A stretch of 64,000 bases of DNA from Paradevosia sp036499825 (GTDB lineage: Bacteria > Pseudomonadota > Alphaproteobacteria > Rhizobiales > Devosiaceae): contig DASYCZ010000049.1 in NCBI GenBank assembly GCA_036499825.1, forward strand, positions 248,001 through 312,000, written 5' to 3'. How positions within the stretch are numbered: position 1 is the stretch's first letter; the number at the start of each line of letters is the position of its first letter. Shown here piece by piece: positions 7,988 through 15,354 of the stretch. Below the pieces are notes generated by a model. That model had not been told where the DNA came from and made no database searches. It worked only from the letters and a program-made list of their open reading frames with translations. A program made the translations under genes and the position numbers.

Positions 7988-8323
7988 ATGCGTTACATGA
8001 TGCTTATTCATCACGATGAAGGGGCCCACACCGACGCCCCGCAGCAAGAGCTCATCGCCGAATACGCCGCCTTCAACGAGGCCCTCGAAAAGGCAGGCTT
8101 TACGGGGGGCGCTCGTCTGCAGTCGAGTTCGGCGGCCACCAGCGTGCGAGTGCGGGACGGCAAGACCAACGTGCTCGACGGCCCTTACGCCGACACCAAG
8201 GAACAGCTGGCCGGCTATTTCATGATCGATGTGCCCAACCTCGACGAGGCCATCATCTGGGCCAAGCGCTGCCCGAGCGCCAAATACGGCGTCATCGAGA
8301 TCAGGCCGCTCTGGGAAGCGTGA
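7988..8323 (+). CDS. YCII-related (DGPF) protein, copy 2
   Basis: A 111-residue YCII/DGPF-family protein starting MRYMMLIHHDEG, with DGPYADTKEQLAGYF as the family hallmark and a GVIEIRPLWEA end. It is a diverged paralogue of the gene 90 bases upstream. The ATG at 7988 is preceded by a GGAGACA box; an upstream in-frame start adds only MPRANTETV and is less likely. Its own copy of the ECF-like boxes lies at 7916-7946, so it may be transcribed separately from copy 1, together with the AhpD-like and sigma-factor genes. Confidence 0.92.
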   Translation: MRYMMLIHHDEGAHTDAPQQELIAEYAAFNEALEKAGFTGGARLQSSSAATSVRVRDGKTNVLDGPYADTKEQLAGYFMIDVPNLDEAIIWAKRCPSAKYGVIEIRPLWEA

Positions 8324-8373
8324 ACCACGCCGTTCCCACCCCGAGCACTGCCCCAAAATTCAGAGATTAAAAA

Positions 8374-8841
8374 ATGCAAGCACGCATGAAATATCCCCTC
8401 GCCATCGTCCCCGGTGCCATGCAGGCCCTGCAGGCCTTCAGCCACTCGGCCGAAAACCGCAATGTTCCCAACGTGACGCTGTATCTCATCCAGCTCCGCG
8501 CCAGCCAGATCAACGGCTGCAGCGTCTGCGTCGCCATGCACTCGAGCGAACTCAAGCAGGCCGGTGAGAGCGATGACCGTATCGCCACCGTTGCCGCCTG
8601 GCGTGACGCGCCGTGGTTCACCGATGCCGAACGCGCCGCACTCGCCCTCGCCGAGGCGCTCACCCGCATCAGCGACCGGCCCGACGGCGTTTCCGACGAA
8701 GTCTGGGACGAGGCCGCACGCCATTACGACGAACAGAGGCTCGCCGTTCTGATCGTCGCCATCGTGTCCATCAACGTCTGGAACCGCATCAATGTGGCAG
8801 TCAGGCAGGTGGCCGGCGCCTGGGCCAGCCAGGCGGCCTGA
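8374..8841 (+). CDS. Carboxymuconolactone decarboxylase / AhpD-like protein
   Basis: A 155-residue helical protein of the carboxymuconolactone decarboxylase / AhpD superfamily. The redox-active motif is NGCSVCVAMH, with the CxxC pair and trailing His typical of AhpD-like peroxidase partners rather than of the true decarboxylase, so a thiol-peroxidase role is more likely than muconolactone metabolism. It sits between the YCII genes and the ECF42 sigma factor, 3 bases before the latter, indicating one operon. The combination points to a response to oxidants or organic toxicants, but the stimulus is unknown. Confidence 0.9.
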   Translation: MQARMKYPLAIVPGAMQALQAFSHSAENRNVPNVTLYLIQLRASQINGCSVCVAMHSSELKQAGESDDRIATVAAWRDAPWFTDAERAALALAEALTRISDRPDGVSDEVWDEAARHYDEQRLAVLIVAIVSINVWNRINVAVRQVAGAWASQAA

Positions 8842-8844
8842 ACC

Positions 8845-10089
8845 ATGGATGGGCAGGACGATGACGCGCGCCGTGCCGCCGAGCGGGTCGCCCGCAACAG
8901 CTACGGGCGCCTCATCGCCTTTCTCGCCGCCCGCACCCGCGATGTCGCGGGTGCGGAAGATGCGCTGGCGGAAGCCTTCGCTGCCGCCCTCCGCATGTGG
9001 CCGACCGATGGCGTCCCGGCCAATCCGGACGGCTGGCTGCTCACCGTGGCGCGCCGGCGCCAGACCGATGCATTACGCCGGCGCCAGACACAGGCGGTCA
9101 GCGTGGATCACCTGAAGCTCATGGCCGATGAGATAGAAGCCGCCGCCGCCTCACCCGACGGCATTCCCGACCGCCGTCTCGCCCTGATGTTCGCCTGCGC
9201 CCATCCTGCCATCGACAAGGGCCTGCGCGCCCCGCTCATCCTCCAGACCGTGCTCGGCCTAAACGCGGAAGCCATCGCCGCCGCTTTCCTCGTTCCCGCC
9301 GCCACCATGGGTCAGCGCCTCGTTCGCGCCAAGACCCGTATCCGCGAGGCCGGCATTCCCTTCCACGTTCCCGACCGCGAAGAACTGCCGGAACGGCTCG
9401 ATGCCGTGCTTGCCGCCATCTACACCGCCTATGCCAAGGGCTGGGACGAGTTCGTCGGACCGGGTACCCCGCCCCTCGCCGGAGAAGCCATCTGGCTCGC
9501 CCAGCTCGTGGTCTCACTGCTGCCCGAAGAGCCGGAAGCGCGCGGCATGCTGGCGCTGATGTATTATACCGAAGCGCGCCGCCCGGCCCGGCGCGACCTC
9601 GCCGGCGCCTATGTGCCGCTCGAAGAACAAGACACAAGTCTCTGGAACGACTCGCAGATCGAGATCGCCGAAACCCTGCTCCGCGAGGCCAATTCCGGTG
9701 GCCCCAGCGGGCGCTATCAGCTTGAGGCCGCCATCCAGTCCGCCCATATCGTGCGCCGTCGTCACGACGTCGATACCTGGCCCGCCATCGTCGCCCTCTA
9801 CGACCATCTGCTGGCGCTCACCCATTCGCCCGTGGTCATCCTCAACCGCGCCGTCGCCCGCGCCGAGATCGACGGACCGGTTGCCGCCCTTGCCGACCTC
9901 GCCCCGCTCGCAACCGATAAGCGCATGCAAAGCTACCAGCCCTACTGGGCCGCCCGCGGCCACCTCGCCGCCGCCGCCGGCCACACCCGCGACGCCTACG
10001 AGGCCTTGACCGTCGCCATCGGTCTTTCCGACGACGCCGCCGTTCGCAAATATCTCCAGGCCCGCCTTAAGCGCCTGCGGCGCGACTGA
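8845..10089 (+). CDS. ECF42-type RNA polymerase sigma factor with C-terminal SnoaL-free/TPR-like extension
   Basis: A 414-residue ECF sigma factor. Residues 1-90 carry the sigma2 region (YGRLIAFLAARTRDV, AEDALAEAF, NPDGWLLTVARRR), residues about 110-170 the sigma4 helix-turn-helix (VLGLNAEAIAAAFLVPAA), and the C-terminal 230 residues form a helical extension (DUF6596 / TPR-like) typical of ECF42. ECF42 factors have no anti-sigma factor; the extension is needed for their activity, and they usually adjoin DGPF/YCII genes, exactly as here. The ATG lies 3 bases after the AhpD-like gene. The likely targets are the two GTCGAAA-N13-CCCGACATTGT sites upstream. Confidence 0.93.
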   Translation: MDGQDDDARRAAERVARNSYGRLIAFLAARTRDVAGAEDALAEAFAAALRMWPTDGVPANPDGWLLTVARRRQTDALRRRQTQAVSVDHLKLMADEIEAAAASPDGIPDRRLALMFACAHPAIDKGLRAPLILQTVLGLNAEAIAAAFLVPAATMGQRLVRAKTRIREAGIPFHVPDREELPERLDAVLAAIYTAYAKGWDEFVGPGTPPLAGEAIWLAQLVVSLLPEEPEARGMLALMYYTEARRPARRDLAGAYVPLEEQDTSLWNDSQIEIAETLLREANSGGPSGRYQLEAAIQSAHIVRRRHDVDTWPAIVALYDHLLALTHSPVVILNRAVARAEIDGPVAALADLAPLATDKRMQSYQPYWAARGHLAAAAGHTRDAYEALTVAIGLSDDAAVRKYLQARLKRLRRD

Positions 10090-10354
10090 GGCGTGTGATC
10101 GGGGAGACGGGTTGGTTACTGATCGTCTTGAGGCGGCAGGCCCCAACCCAATGCTATTCAGTTGTCCGTCCAAGCTAATATTGGCCAAAGGCCCGATGAG
10201 GTATTGGGGGCCGCGCGACGATTGTCATAGTCGCGAGCGCGAGTGCAAAGTCGCATCGTTTCAGATCCGCTGCTACTCCACTGATAGCGCCGCAGTTGGA
10301 CCTTCAAGCATTGTCATTGCCGGTTCACAGGCCAGGAGCGAATATCGGGGAACG

Positions 10355-10771
10355 ATGGGGCAAAACCACGGACACGGAATGAACCAGGCAAAAGCCGACG
10401 ACGAACAGGCCGATGCTCTGGTGGCGGATATCGGCCGACGGATCGTGGGCGATGCAAACTATGCCACGCGCGACTGGACAGCGATCGCTTTGGTGATCGA
10501 AGTCGTGCAGCGCAAGCGCATGTATGGATATATCTATCTCGCCGATGGCGACTGGGAGGCCGAAACACCCGAGGACTTTGCGGTGATCGAAAAGGCCATT
10601 GAATTACGAGCCGTGATGGCCGCTCGCGAGCGGCCATGGATGCGTTGCCTATTTCAGATCAAGCGTTTTGATATGTCGCTGACGATCAAATTCGACGGGG
10701 ACGATATCAGCGACTGGGTGGTAGCCCCTGTCAACCATACCATGATGGTTGAGAAACTGAGACCGCGATAG
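10355..10771 (+). CDS. YezG/DUF600-like putative immunity protein
   Basis: A 138-residue acidic protein (130 if the ATG at 10379 is used). The sequence has alternating strands and helices with WTAIALVIEVVQRKRMYGYI, then AARERPWMRCLFQIKR and SLTIKFDGDDISDW, a pattern resembling the YezG-type immunity family (DUF600, the antidotes of polymorphic toxins). I see no toxin beside it. The open frame extends to 10112, but that part is low in family features. Codon choice is visibly less G+C-biased than in neighbours, hinting at acquisition. Family assignment is tentative; an uncharacterised protein is the alternative. Confidence 0.6.
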   Translation: MGQNHGHGMNQAKADDEQADALVADIGRRIVGDANYATRDWTAIALVIEVVQRKRMYGYIYLADGDWEAETPEDFAVIEKAIELRAVMAARERPWMRCLFQIKRFDMSLTIKFDGDDISDWVVAPVNHTMMVEKLRPR

Positions 10772-10811
10772 GCCGGCCAAGGCGCCAGCCCGCTATGCGA
10801 GGGCGGAGCGC

Positions 10812-11534
10812 TTACGGGCTGGGGACGAACCCCTGCTCGGTCAGGTCCATCGCGGCCAGATCCAAGTCCATCCCCCGCGCGCCGCGCGATGCAGCCGCTG
10901 CAATCTGACGCAACTGCGCGGGATCGCCCTTGCTTTGCTCCATCGCCGCGGCGAGCAGCGCTGCCTGAACCAGAAGATTGTCGGCCATTTCCTGTTTTGC
11001 CGCTTCGCTCGCACCGCGCAATATGCCCGAGGACGCAATGGCGTCAGCTGCCTGGTCCCTGACGGCGATGGCCATGTCACGGCTGACATCGTCATCGAGG
11101 CCGCGGCTCACCATCCAGGCGTTAATCCACCAGGCTGCATAGGCATCGGCGACGTTGTCGATACGCAAGCCCACCGCATCGAGAAACGGCGCCATCGCCT
11201 CGACCACGTCCTGGGAGGCGAACACGGTGGCGAGGGTGTCGGCGCTCTGCGGATTGGCTTGCCGGCTCTTTGCGACGAAGTTGGCATAGTTTGCCATCCG
11301 GCGCTCATGGGAGGGCGTATAATGTAGATCGGTATCGGCAAAAGACGGGCTTGCAACGGGGTCTTCAGCGCCGGACTGCAGGCGGTCATGCAGCGCCAGA
11401 CCAAGCGTATCGGTGCCGGTGGTCGCCGGCAGCGTTGTCGACCAGAAGCCATTGCTCCAGCCAAAGTCCTGTGCCTGCACCGATAACGGCAGCGCGGCCG
11501 CCATCACGACCAGCAACGCCAAAATCTTTTTCAT
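10812..11534 (-). CDS. Secreted protein, DUF6683-like
   Basis: A 240-residue exported protein. Residues 1-22 form a clear Sec signal peptide (MKKILALLVVMAAALPLSV, cleavage after VQA). The mature part has HYTPSHERRMANYANFVAK, then a long helical region with RIDNVADAYAAWWINAW, which resembles the DUF6683 family of uncharacterised proteins; the family name is from memory and unverified. No catalytic motif is seen. The start at 11534 has a GGAG box 10 bases upstream. It lies 74 bases downstream of the broken two-domain secreted gene on the same strand, and the two probably form one transcript. Confidence 0.75.
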   Translation of the reverse strand: MKKILALLVVMAAALPLSVQAQDFGWSNGFWSTTLPATTGTDTLGLALHDRLQSGAEDPVASPSFADTDLHYTPSHERRMANYANFVAKSRQANPQSADTLATVFASQDVVEAMAPFLDAVGLRIDNVADAYAAWWINAWMVSRGLDDDVSRDMAIAVRDQAADAIASSGILRGASEAAKQEMADNLLVQAALLAAAMEQSKGDPAQLRQIAAAASRGARGMDLDLAAMDLTEQGFVPSP

Positions 11535-11608
11535 AGAGGGACTCCAAGGTTGCACGCGCATCCGCGCCATATGGCTTTTTACCCCACCGGGTGGACATTC
11601 CCCTATCG

Positions 11609-12745
11609 CTATGGCGCCTCCGGGGCATAATTCGCGCCCCACGGCTTGGCCCAATCGAGCGAGCCGGGCCAGCTCACCTGGTCAAGACGCCACCAGCCGG
11701 CCGACATCTCGACGAGGTGAAGCACGATATTCCCGGGGTCTTTCCGGGTGACCAGCGCCACGGTTGCGCCGTCGCCAGTTTTCTCCACCGGGCCGATTTT
11801 GGCATCCGTGAGGTCGAATGGCAGGACGCCCTGACGGTCGGCCGCGAGCAGGAGCCGATCGAAGACCAATGCCGGATCATGCATGGTGTCCAGGGCCAGC
11901 TCGTCCGGCCGGGGGCTATTGCGATACACTCCGGTTCCGGGCAGATCGCCTACATCGATGCCGGGCAGCAATTGCGGCAGCTGCAGCATGGTGCCGGGAT
12001 CGAACAGGCCCGCTTTGACCGCGGGAGAGAGCATGAAATAGACGGCGAAATAATTCTTGGCCGCAAATGCATCAACGAAATCCTGCGCCAGCGCCTCGGC
12101 GGAGTCGGCGCGCAGTGTATGCGGATAAATGCGCGGCGGCTGTGGCACGTCCTGGGGTGGGACGGCAGCCGTACCAGGCGCTACCCCCAAGGCTTGCCAT
12201 CGCCGGCGCCTTGCCAGGCGATGGAATCGACACACCACTGGCCAGCCGCGGTCCTGGCGAGATCAAGGGTCAGCATGGGATTGGCCTGAACCTGGGCCAC
12301 GGCCGTGTCGCCGTCCACCGCCACTGTTTCGAGACTGGTGGCAGCAAAGGAAAAAGGCAGGTGCCCGGCTTGCACTGCCGCCACCATCATGTCGTCGAAG
12401 ACCAGCGACTGGTCAGCCGCGACGTCATCAAGCACATCCGTCGCAATGCCCTTTTCGCTGAAGATCGAACCTGGCAGGCTGAAGGGCTCGACGCCCGGCA
12501 GCAGCCGGCTGACCTGCCCGGAGGCAACGGCCTCATAGCTGCCCGCCTTGGCCTCGGGAGACAGCAGGAAATAGGCGGTAAAGAAATCGGCGGCCCCCCA
12601 TGGCATGCACGAATTCCTCCGCGACCGCCTTTGGCGAACTATAGTCCAATGCCTCAAGAAAGCGCTGCGGGACCGCGTCCCCCGCCATCGCCGGGAAAGC
12701 GGTCGCTGCCATGATCAGCCCGGCTCCGAACGTCTTCCGTAACAT
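11609..12745 (-). pseudogene. Two-domain secreted protein split by two compensating frameshifts
   Basis: Three overlapping reading frames make one protein. The first frame (start 12745, GGAG box) has a signal peptide MLRKTFGAGLIMAATAFPAM and runs to EEFVHAMG. A run of six C on the plus strand (12594-12599) shifts into the frame ending GDGKPWG at 12181. A run of five C (12184-12188) shifts back into the original frame, continuing GVAPGTAAVPPQ to 11609. Domains 1 and 2 are homologous without gaps around the first break (EEFVHAMGAADFFTAYFLLSP against QDFVDAFAAKNYFAVYFMLSP). Removing one base at the first run and adding one at the second gives one 378-residue protein. Function is unknown; genuine mutation, sequencing error or slippage cannot be told apart here. 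Confidence 0.75.
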
Positions 12746-12916
12746 ACCTGTCTCCATCCCATGCTATCTGGGGAAGAACCAGATCAAGTCCCTGTGTCGG
12801 AGGCGTGACATCGATAGCCGGCGAGCGCGAAGGTGGCCCGACCTGCCCGATGGTGCGAATATTCCCATGCAAGCCTTGGTACTCTCGCATAGATCGACAA
12901 ATTGCGCCGGGAGGCC

Positions 12917-13305
12917 ATGATGCGTGCTATCTATCGCTACCTCGCTTTTACCGCCGTCATTCTGGCGAGCGCACAGGCAGACGCCGCCGAAGATCTTCGG
13001 CGGCTCGTCTCGATACCCTGACCGGCATCGACTTCGCTGATGTCACCGGCGTGCTCACCTTCGGCGAACAGCCCCGGGACACGACCGTGCTGTTTGGGGT
13101 TCCAGGCCTTTCGGACGGCGTCCAGCCCTCCCTGGCCGCCCGGGGGTTCAGCCGAAGCGAAGTGGAGGGATTGCCCGTCTTCGCCACGGGCGACGACTAC
13201 CGTATAGACCTAGGCAAAATGGGAAACGCCGATCCCTTCGGCTCCGACATGGCCGGGGCTCAGCGCATCGCGAGACTCGACTCCCTGCTGGTCCGGATGG
13301 CCTGA
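12917..13305 (+). pseudogene. Small secreted protein gene, frameshifted after the signal peptide
   Basis: A GGGAGG box precedes an ATG at 12917 that starts a convincing signal peptide (MMRAIYRYLAFTAVILASAQ, cleavage near ADA). This frame stops at 13019-13021. Around 12995-13008 the sequence shifts to the next frame, which continues RLDTLTGIDFADVTGVLTFG and ends at 13305. A single lost base (or two gained) joins them into about 129 residues. I do not recognise the mature part. The ORF drawn back to 12805 in the second frame is not a natural start. Either a decayed gene or a base-call error. Confidence 0.55.
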
Positions 13306-13339
13306 GATGAATGCGGCCTAGCGGCGATCGTTCATCCGG

Positions 13340-13640
13340 CGGAAGCGCCCAGATGCCAGGATAGGCTCGATCGGTAGGATCTGCTGGGTCCGCCGGATCT
13401 GCCGATACCGTCAGGGCCGAGCGCAGATACCAGTCGCCATCGGCCGGCGTGCTGGCCCTGCCCTGGTGGAGGCGGTAGGCATAGGCGCCGGCCACCACCG
13501 CCGGGTCGCCTCCTAAAACATAATCGCCCAGCAGGGTAAAACTGCCGGGGTCGGAGGTGCCGCCGACATCGATGATCTTGATGCCCTCATTGGTCCGCGC
13601 CCCGACGCCGCAATTGAGTCGGCCCGAATAGAACGGCAGG
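13340..13640 (-). pseudogene. Autotransporter remnant (passenger/barrel junction)
   Basis: On the minus strand a stretch reads NEGIKIIDVGG, then FTLLGDYVLGGDPAVVAGAY, AYRLHQG and GDWYLRS. This pattern is characteristic of the segment just before the beta-barrel of rhizobial type V autotransporters. Nothing that looks like the barrel follows and no passenger precedes it, so it is a fragment of a much larger lost gene. Boundaries are approximate. Its 3' end abuts the frameshifted secreted ORF at 12917-13305 on the other strand. Confidence 0.6.
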
Positions 13641-13714
13641 TTTTGGGAAATCAAAAAGGCAGCCGGAACGGTCGGAATGGCCCGCAAAAGCCGCCGCTCA
13701 AATCCCCAGCACCC

Positions 13715-13743
13715 TTGCCCCCAACCGCCCTTTCCTCTATATC
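13715..13743 (+). promoter_or_regulatory. Candidate rplY promoter
   Basis: TTGCCC (13715-13720), 17 bases, then TATATC (13738-13743), about 75 bases before the rplY start. The spacing is ideal and the boxes are reasonable for an alphaproteobacterial housekeeping promoter. It would place the stem-loop at 13784-13807 inside the leader RNA. Confidence 0.4.
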
Positions 13744-13783
13744 CCCGCGCATGAAGCGCTCGTCACCCCTGGAGGACGGGCGC

Positions 13784-13807
13784 GTATGCTGTTGTGTGAC
13801 AGCATAC
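13784..13807 (+). promoter_or_regulatory. Stem-loop in the rplY leader
   Basis: GTATGCTGT (13784-13792) and ACAGCATAC (13799-13807) form a perfect 9-base stem around a 6-base loop TGTGTG. The element ends 23 bases before the rplY ATG and could act in the leader RNA or as a protein-binding site on the DNA. No poly-T run follows. Confidence 0.5.
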
Positions 13808-13830
13808 ACCAACCCAGAATGGAACATTCC

Positions 13831-14457
13831 ATGGCTGCTGCTACCGAGCTCAAGGCTCAGGCGCGTAACCGGGTGGGCAAGGGGGCCGCTCGTGCACTGC
13901 GTCGTGAAGGTCTTATCCCCGCCGTCATCTACGGCGACAAGAAATCCCCCGAACCGATCTCCATCTCGTACAACGACGCGATGAAGCGCATCTACGCCGG
14001 CGGCTTCCTTTCCCACGTCCTTACCCTCGACGTCGATGGCAAGAAGCACCGCGTGATCCCCAAGGACTACCAGCTCGATCCCGTGAAGGATTTCGCGCTG
14101 CATGTCGACTTCCTGCGCATCGGTGCCGATTCCAAGCTGCACGTCGAAGTGCACGTGCACTTCATCAACGAGGAAGCCTCCCCGGGCATCAAGCGCGGCG
14201 GCACCCTCAACATCGTGCGCCACACGGTCGAACTGTCCTGCCCGGCTGACGCGATCCCCGAGGAACTCGTGGTCGATCTGACCGGCACCGATATCGGCGA
14301 TTCCATCCATATCTCGTCGATCACCCTGCCCAAGGGTGTCGAGGCGGTGATCAAGGATCGCGATTTCACCATCGCCACCATCGTCGCCCCGTCGGCGCTG
14401 CGCTCTGAAGAAGGCGGCGACGCCGCCGAAGCCGCAGAGCCTGCAGCCAAGGCCTGA
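13831..14457 (+). CDS. rplY: 50S ribosomal protein L25 (Ctc form)
   Basis: A 208-residue L25/TL5/Ctc protein that binds 5S rRNA in the large subunit. The N-terminal L25 domain (residues about 1-95) has ELKAQARNRVGKGAARALRR and GLIPAVIYG. The C-terminal TL5 beta domain follows (VEVHVHFINEEASPGIKRGG, and LPKGVEAVIKDRDFTIATIV), with an Ala/Glu-rich tail. I prefer the ATG at 13831 (MAAATELK); an in-frame ATG at 13819 would add MEHS. A stem-loop lies in its leader, and a strong terminator separates it from pth. Confidence 0.95.
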   Translation: MAAATELKAQARNRVGKGAARALRREGLIPAVIYGDKKSPEPISISYNDAMKRIYAGGFLSHVLTLDVDGKKHRVIPKDYQLDPVKDFALHVDFLRIGADSKLHVEVHVHFINEEASPGIKRGGTLNIVRHTVELSCPADAIPEELVVDLTGTDIGDSIHISSITLPKGVEAVIKDRDFTIATIVAPSALRSEEGGDAAEAAEPAAKA

Positions 14458-14508
14458 CCCGCCGGCGCGGAAATTGCCGCCTGACGGCATGGCCGCGCAC
14501 TGAACTTC

Positions 14509-14538
14509 GAGGCGACCCAAGGGTCGCCTCTTTCATTT
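14509..14538 (+). terminator. Intrinsic terminator after rplY
   Basis: GAGGCGACCC (14509-14518) and GGGTCGCCTC (14521-14530) form a perfect 10-base stem around AA, followed by the T-rich TTTCATTT. It lies 52 bases after rplY and 15 bases before pth, so read-through would be needed for joint expression. Confidence 0.8.
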
Positions 14539-14552
14539 CGGAGACATGACCG

Positions 14553-15287
14553 ATGCACCTCATAGTCGGCCTCGGCAATCCCGGCGACCAATACGCCCGC
14601 AACCGGCACAATATCGGCTTCATGGCCGTGGATGCCATTGCGCGCCACTACAACTTCCCGGCCTTTCGCCAGAAGTTCTCCGGCCTCATTTCCGAGGGCA
14701 GCATCGATGGCGAGAAGGTCTATCTCCTCAAGCCGCAGACCTTTATGAACACCTCCGGCGATTCCGTCGTGCAGGCCACCAAGTTCTACAAACTGCCCAA
14801 CAGCGCCGTCACCGTGTTCTATGACGAGCTCGACCTCGTCCCCGGCAAGGTGCGCGTCAAGATCGGCGGCGGCAATGGCGGCCATAACGGCATCCGCTCC
14901 ATCGATCCGCAGATCGGCAACGACTACCGCCGCGTTCGCCTCGGCATCGGGCATCCCGGCACCAAGGACGCCGTGCTGCACTATGTGCTGGGCGATTTCT
15001 CCAAGGCCGACGCCACCGACTGGCTGCTGCCCCTGCTCGACGCCATCGCCCACAATACCGGCATGCTGATCAGGGGCGACGACAACGGCTTCATGAACAA
15101 GCTCGCCATCTCCACCGGCCAGGGCGGCGAATCCGGCCCCCATTCGGAGGCCCGCAAGTCTGCCACGGCGCCCAGGGCAGAGAGCCATATCCGCGCCGCG
15201 CGCCCCGCCAAGCCGCAGGTCAAGGTGCCGGAAACCGGCCCCATGGCCGATATGCTCAAAAAGCTCCTGCGCAAGAATGATGAGTGA
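14553..15287 (+). CDS. pth: Peptidyl-tRNA hydrolase
   Basis: Pth releases tRNA from peptidyl-tRNAs dropped by the ribosome. The 244-residue protein starts MHLIVGLGNPGDQY, has the catalytic His in RNRHNIGFMAVD (about residue 22), FMNTSGDSV, YDELDLVPGK with the catalytic Asp, and GGGNGGHNGIRS. The tail beyond residue 190 is rich in Ala, Lys and Pro and is longer than in E. coli (194 aa), as in many alphaproteobacteria. The ATG lies close behind the rplY terminator; the rplY-pth-ychF order is conserved in the group. Confidence 0.96.
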   Translation: MHLIVGLGNPGDQYARNRHNIGFMAVDAIARHYNFPAFRQKFSGLISEGSIDGEKVYLLKPQTFMNTSGDSVVQATKFYKLPNSAVTVFYDELDLVPGKVRVKIGGGNGGHNGIRSIDPQIGNDYRRVRLGIGHPGTKDAVLHYVLGDFSKADATDWLLPLLDAIAHNTGMLIRGDDNGFMNKLAISTGQGGESGPHSEARKSATAPRAESHIRAARPAKPQVKVPETGPMADMLKKLLRKNDE

Positions 15288-15354
15288 CCAAGCCACGCAT
15301 TGACATCGCGCGCTATCCGCACGATGTGGAAACAAGATTTTTTCGGAGGCCCTC

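Noticed and set aside
8374..8841. True carboxymuconolactone decarboxylase (aromatic catabolism)
   Set aside because: The NGCSVCVAMH motif with a redox CxxC fits the AhpD-like group, and there are no aromatic-degradation genes nearby.
11609..12238. Second half of the split secreted protein as an independent gene
   Set aside because: Its first residues (MVCRFHRLARRRR) are a shifted reading of the first domain's end, and it has no signal peptide, whereas the domain is otherwise secreted.
12805..12916. 5' extension of the plus-strand ORF ending at 13305
   Set aside because: No family sequence or ribosome site; the true signal peptide starts at 12917 in another frame.
15300..15328. TTGACA before ychF as a promoter
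   Set aside because: No acceptable -10 box lies at 16-18 bases; a chance match is likely.
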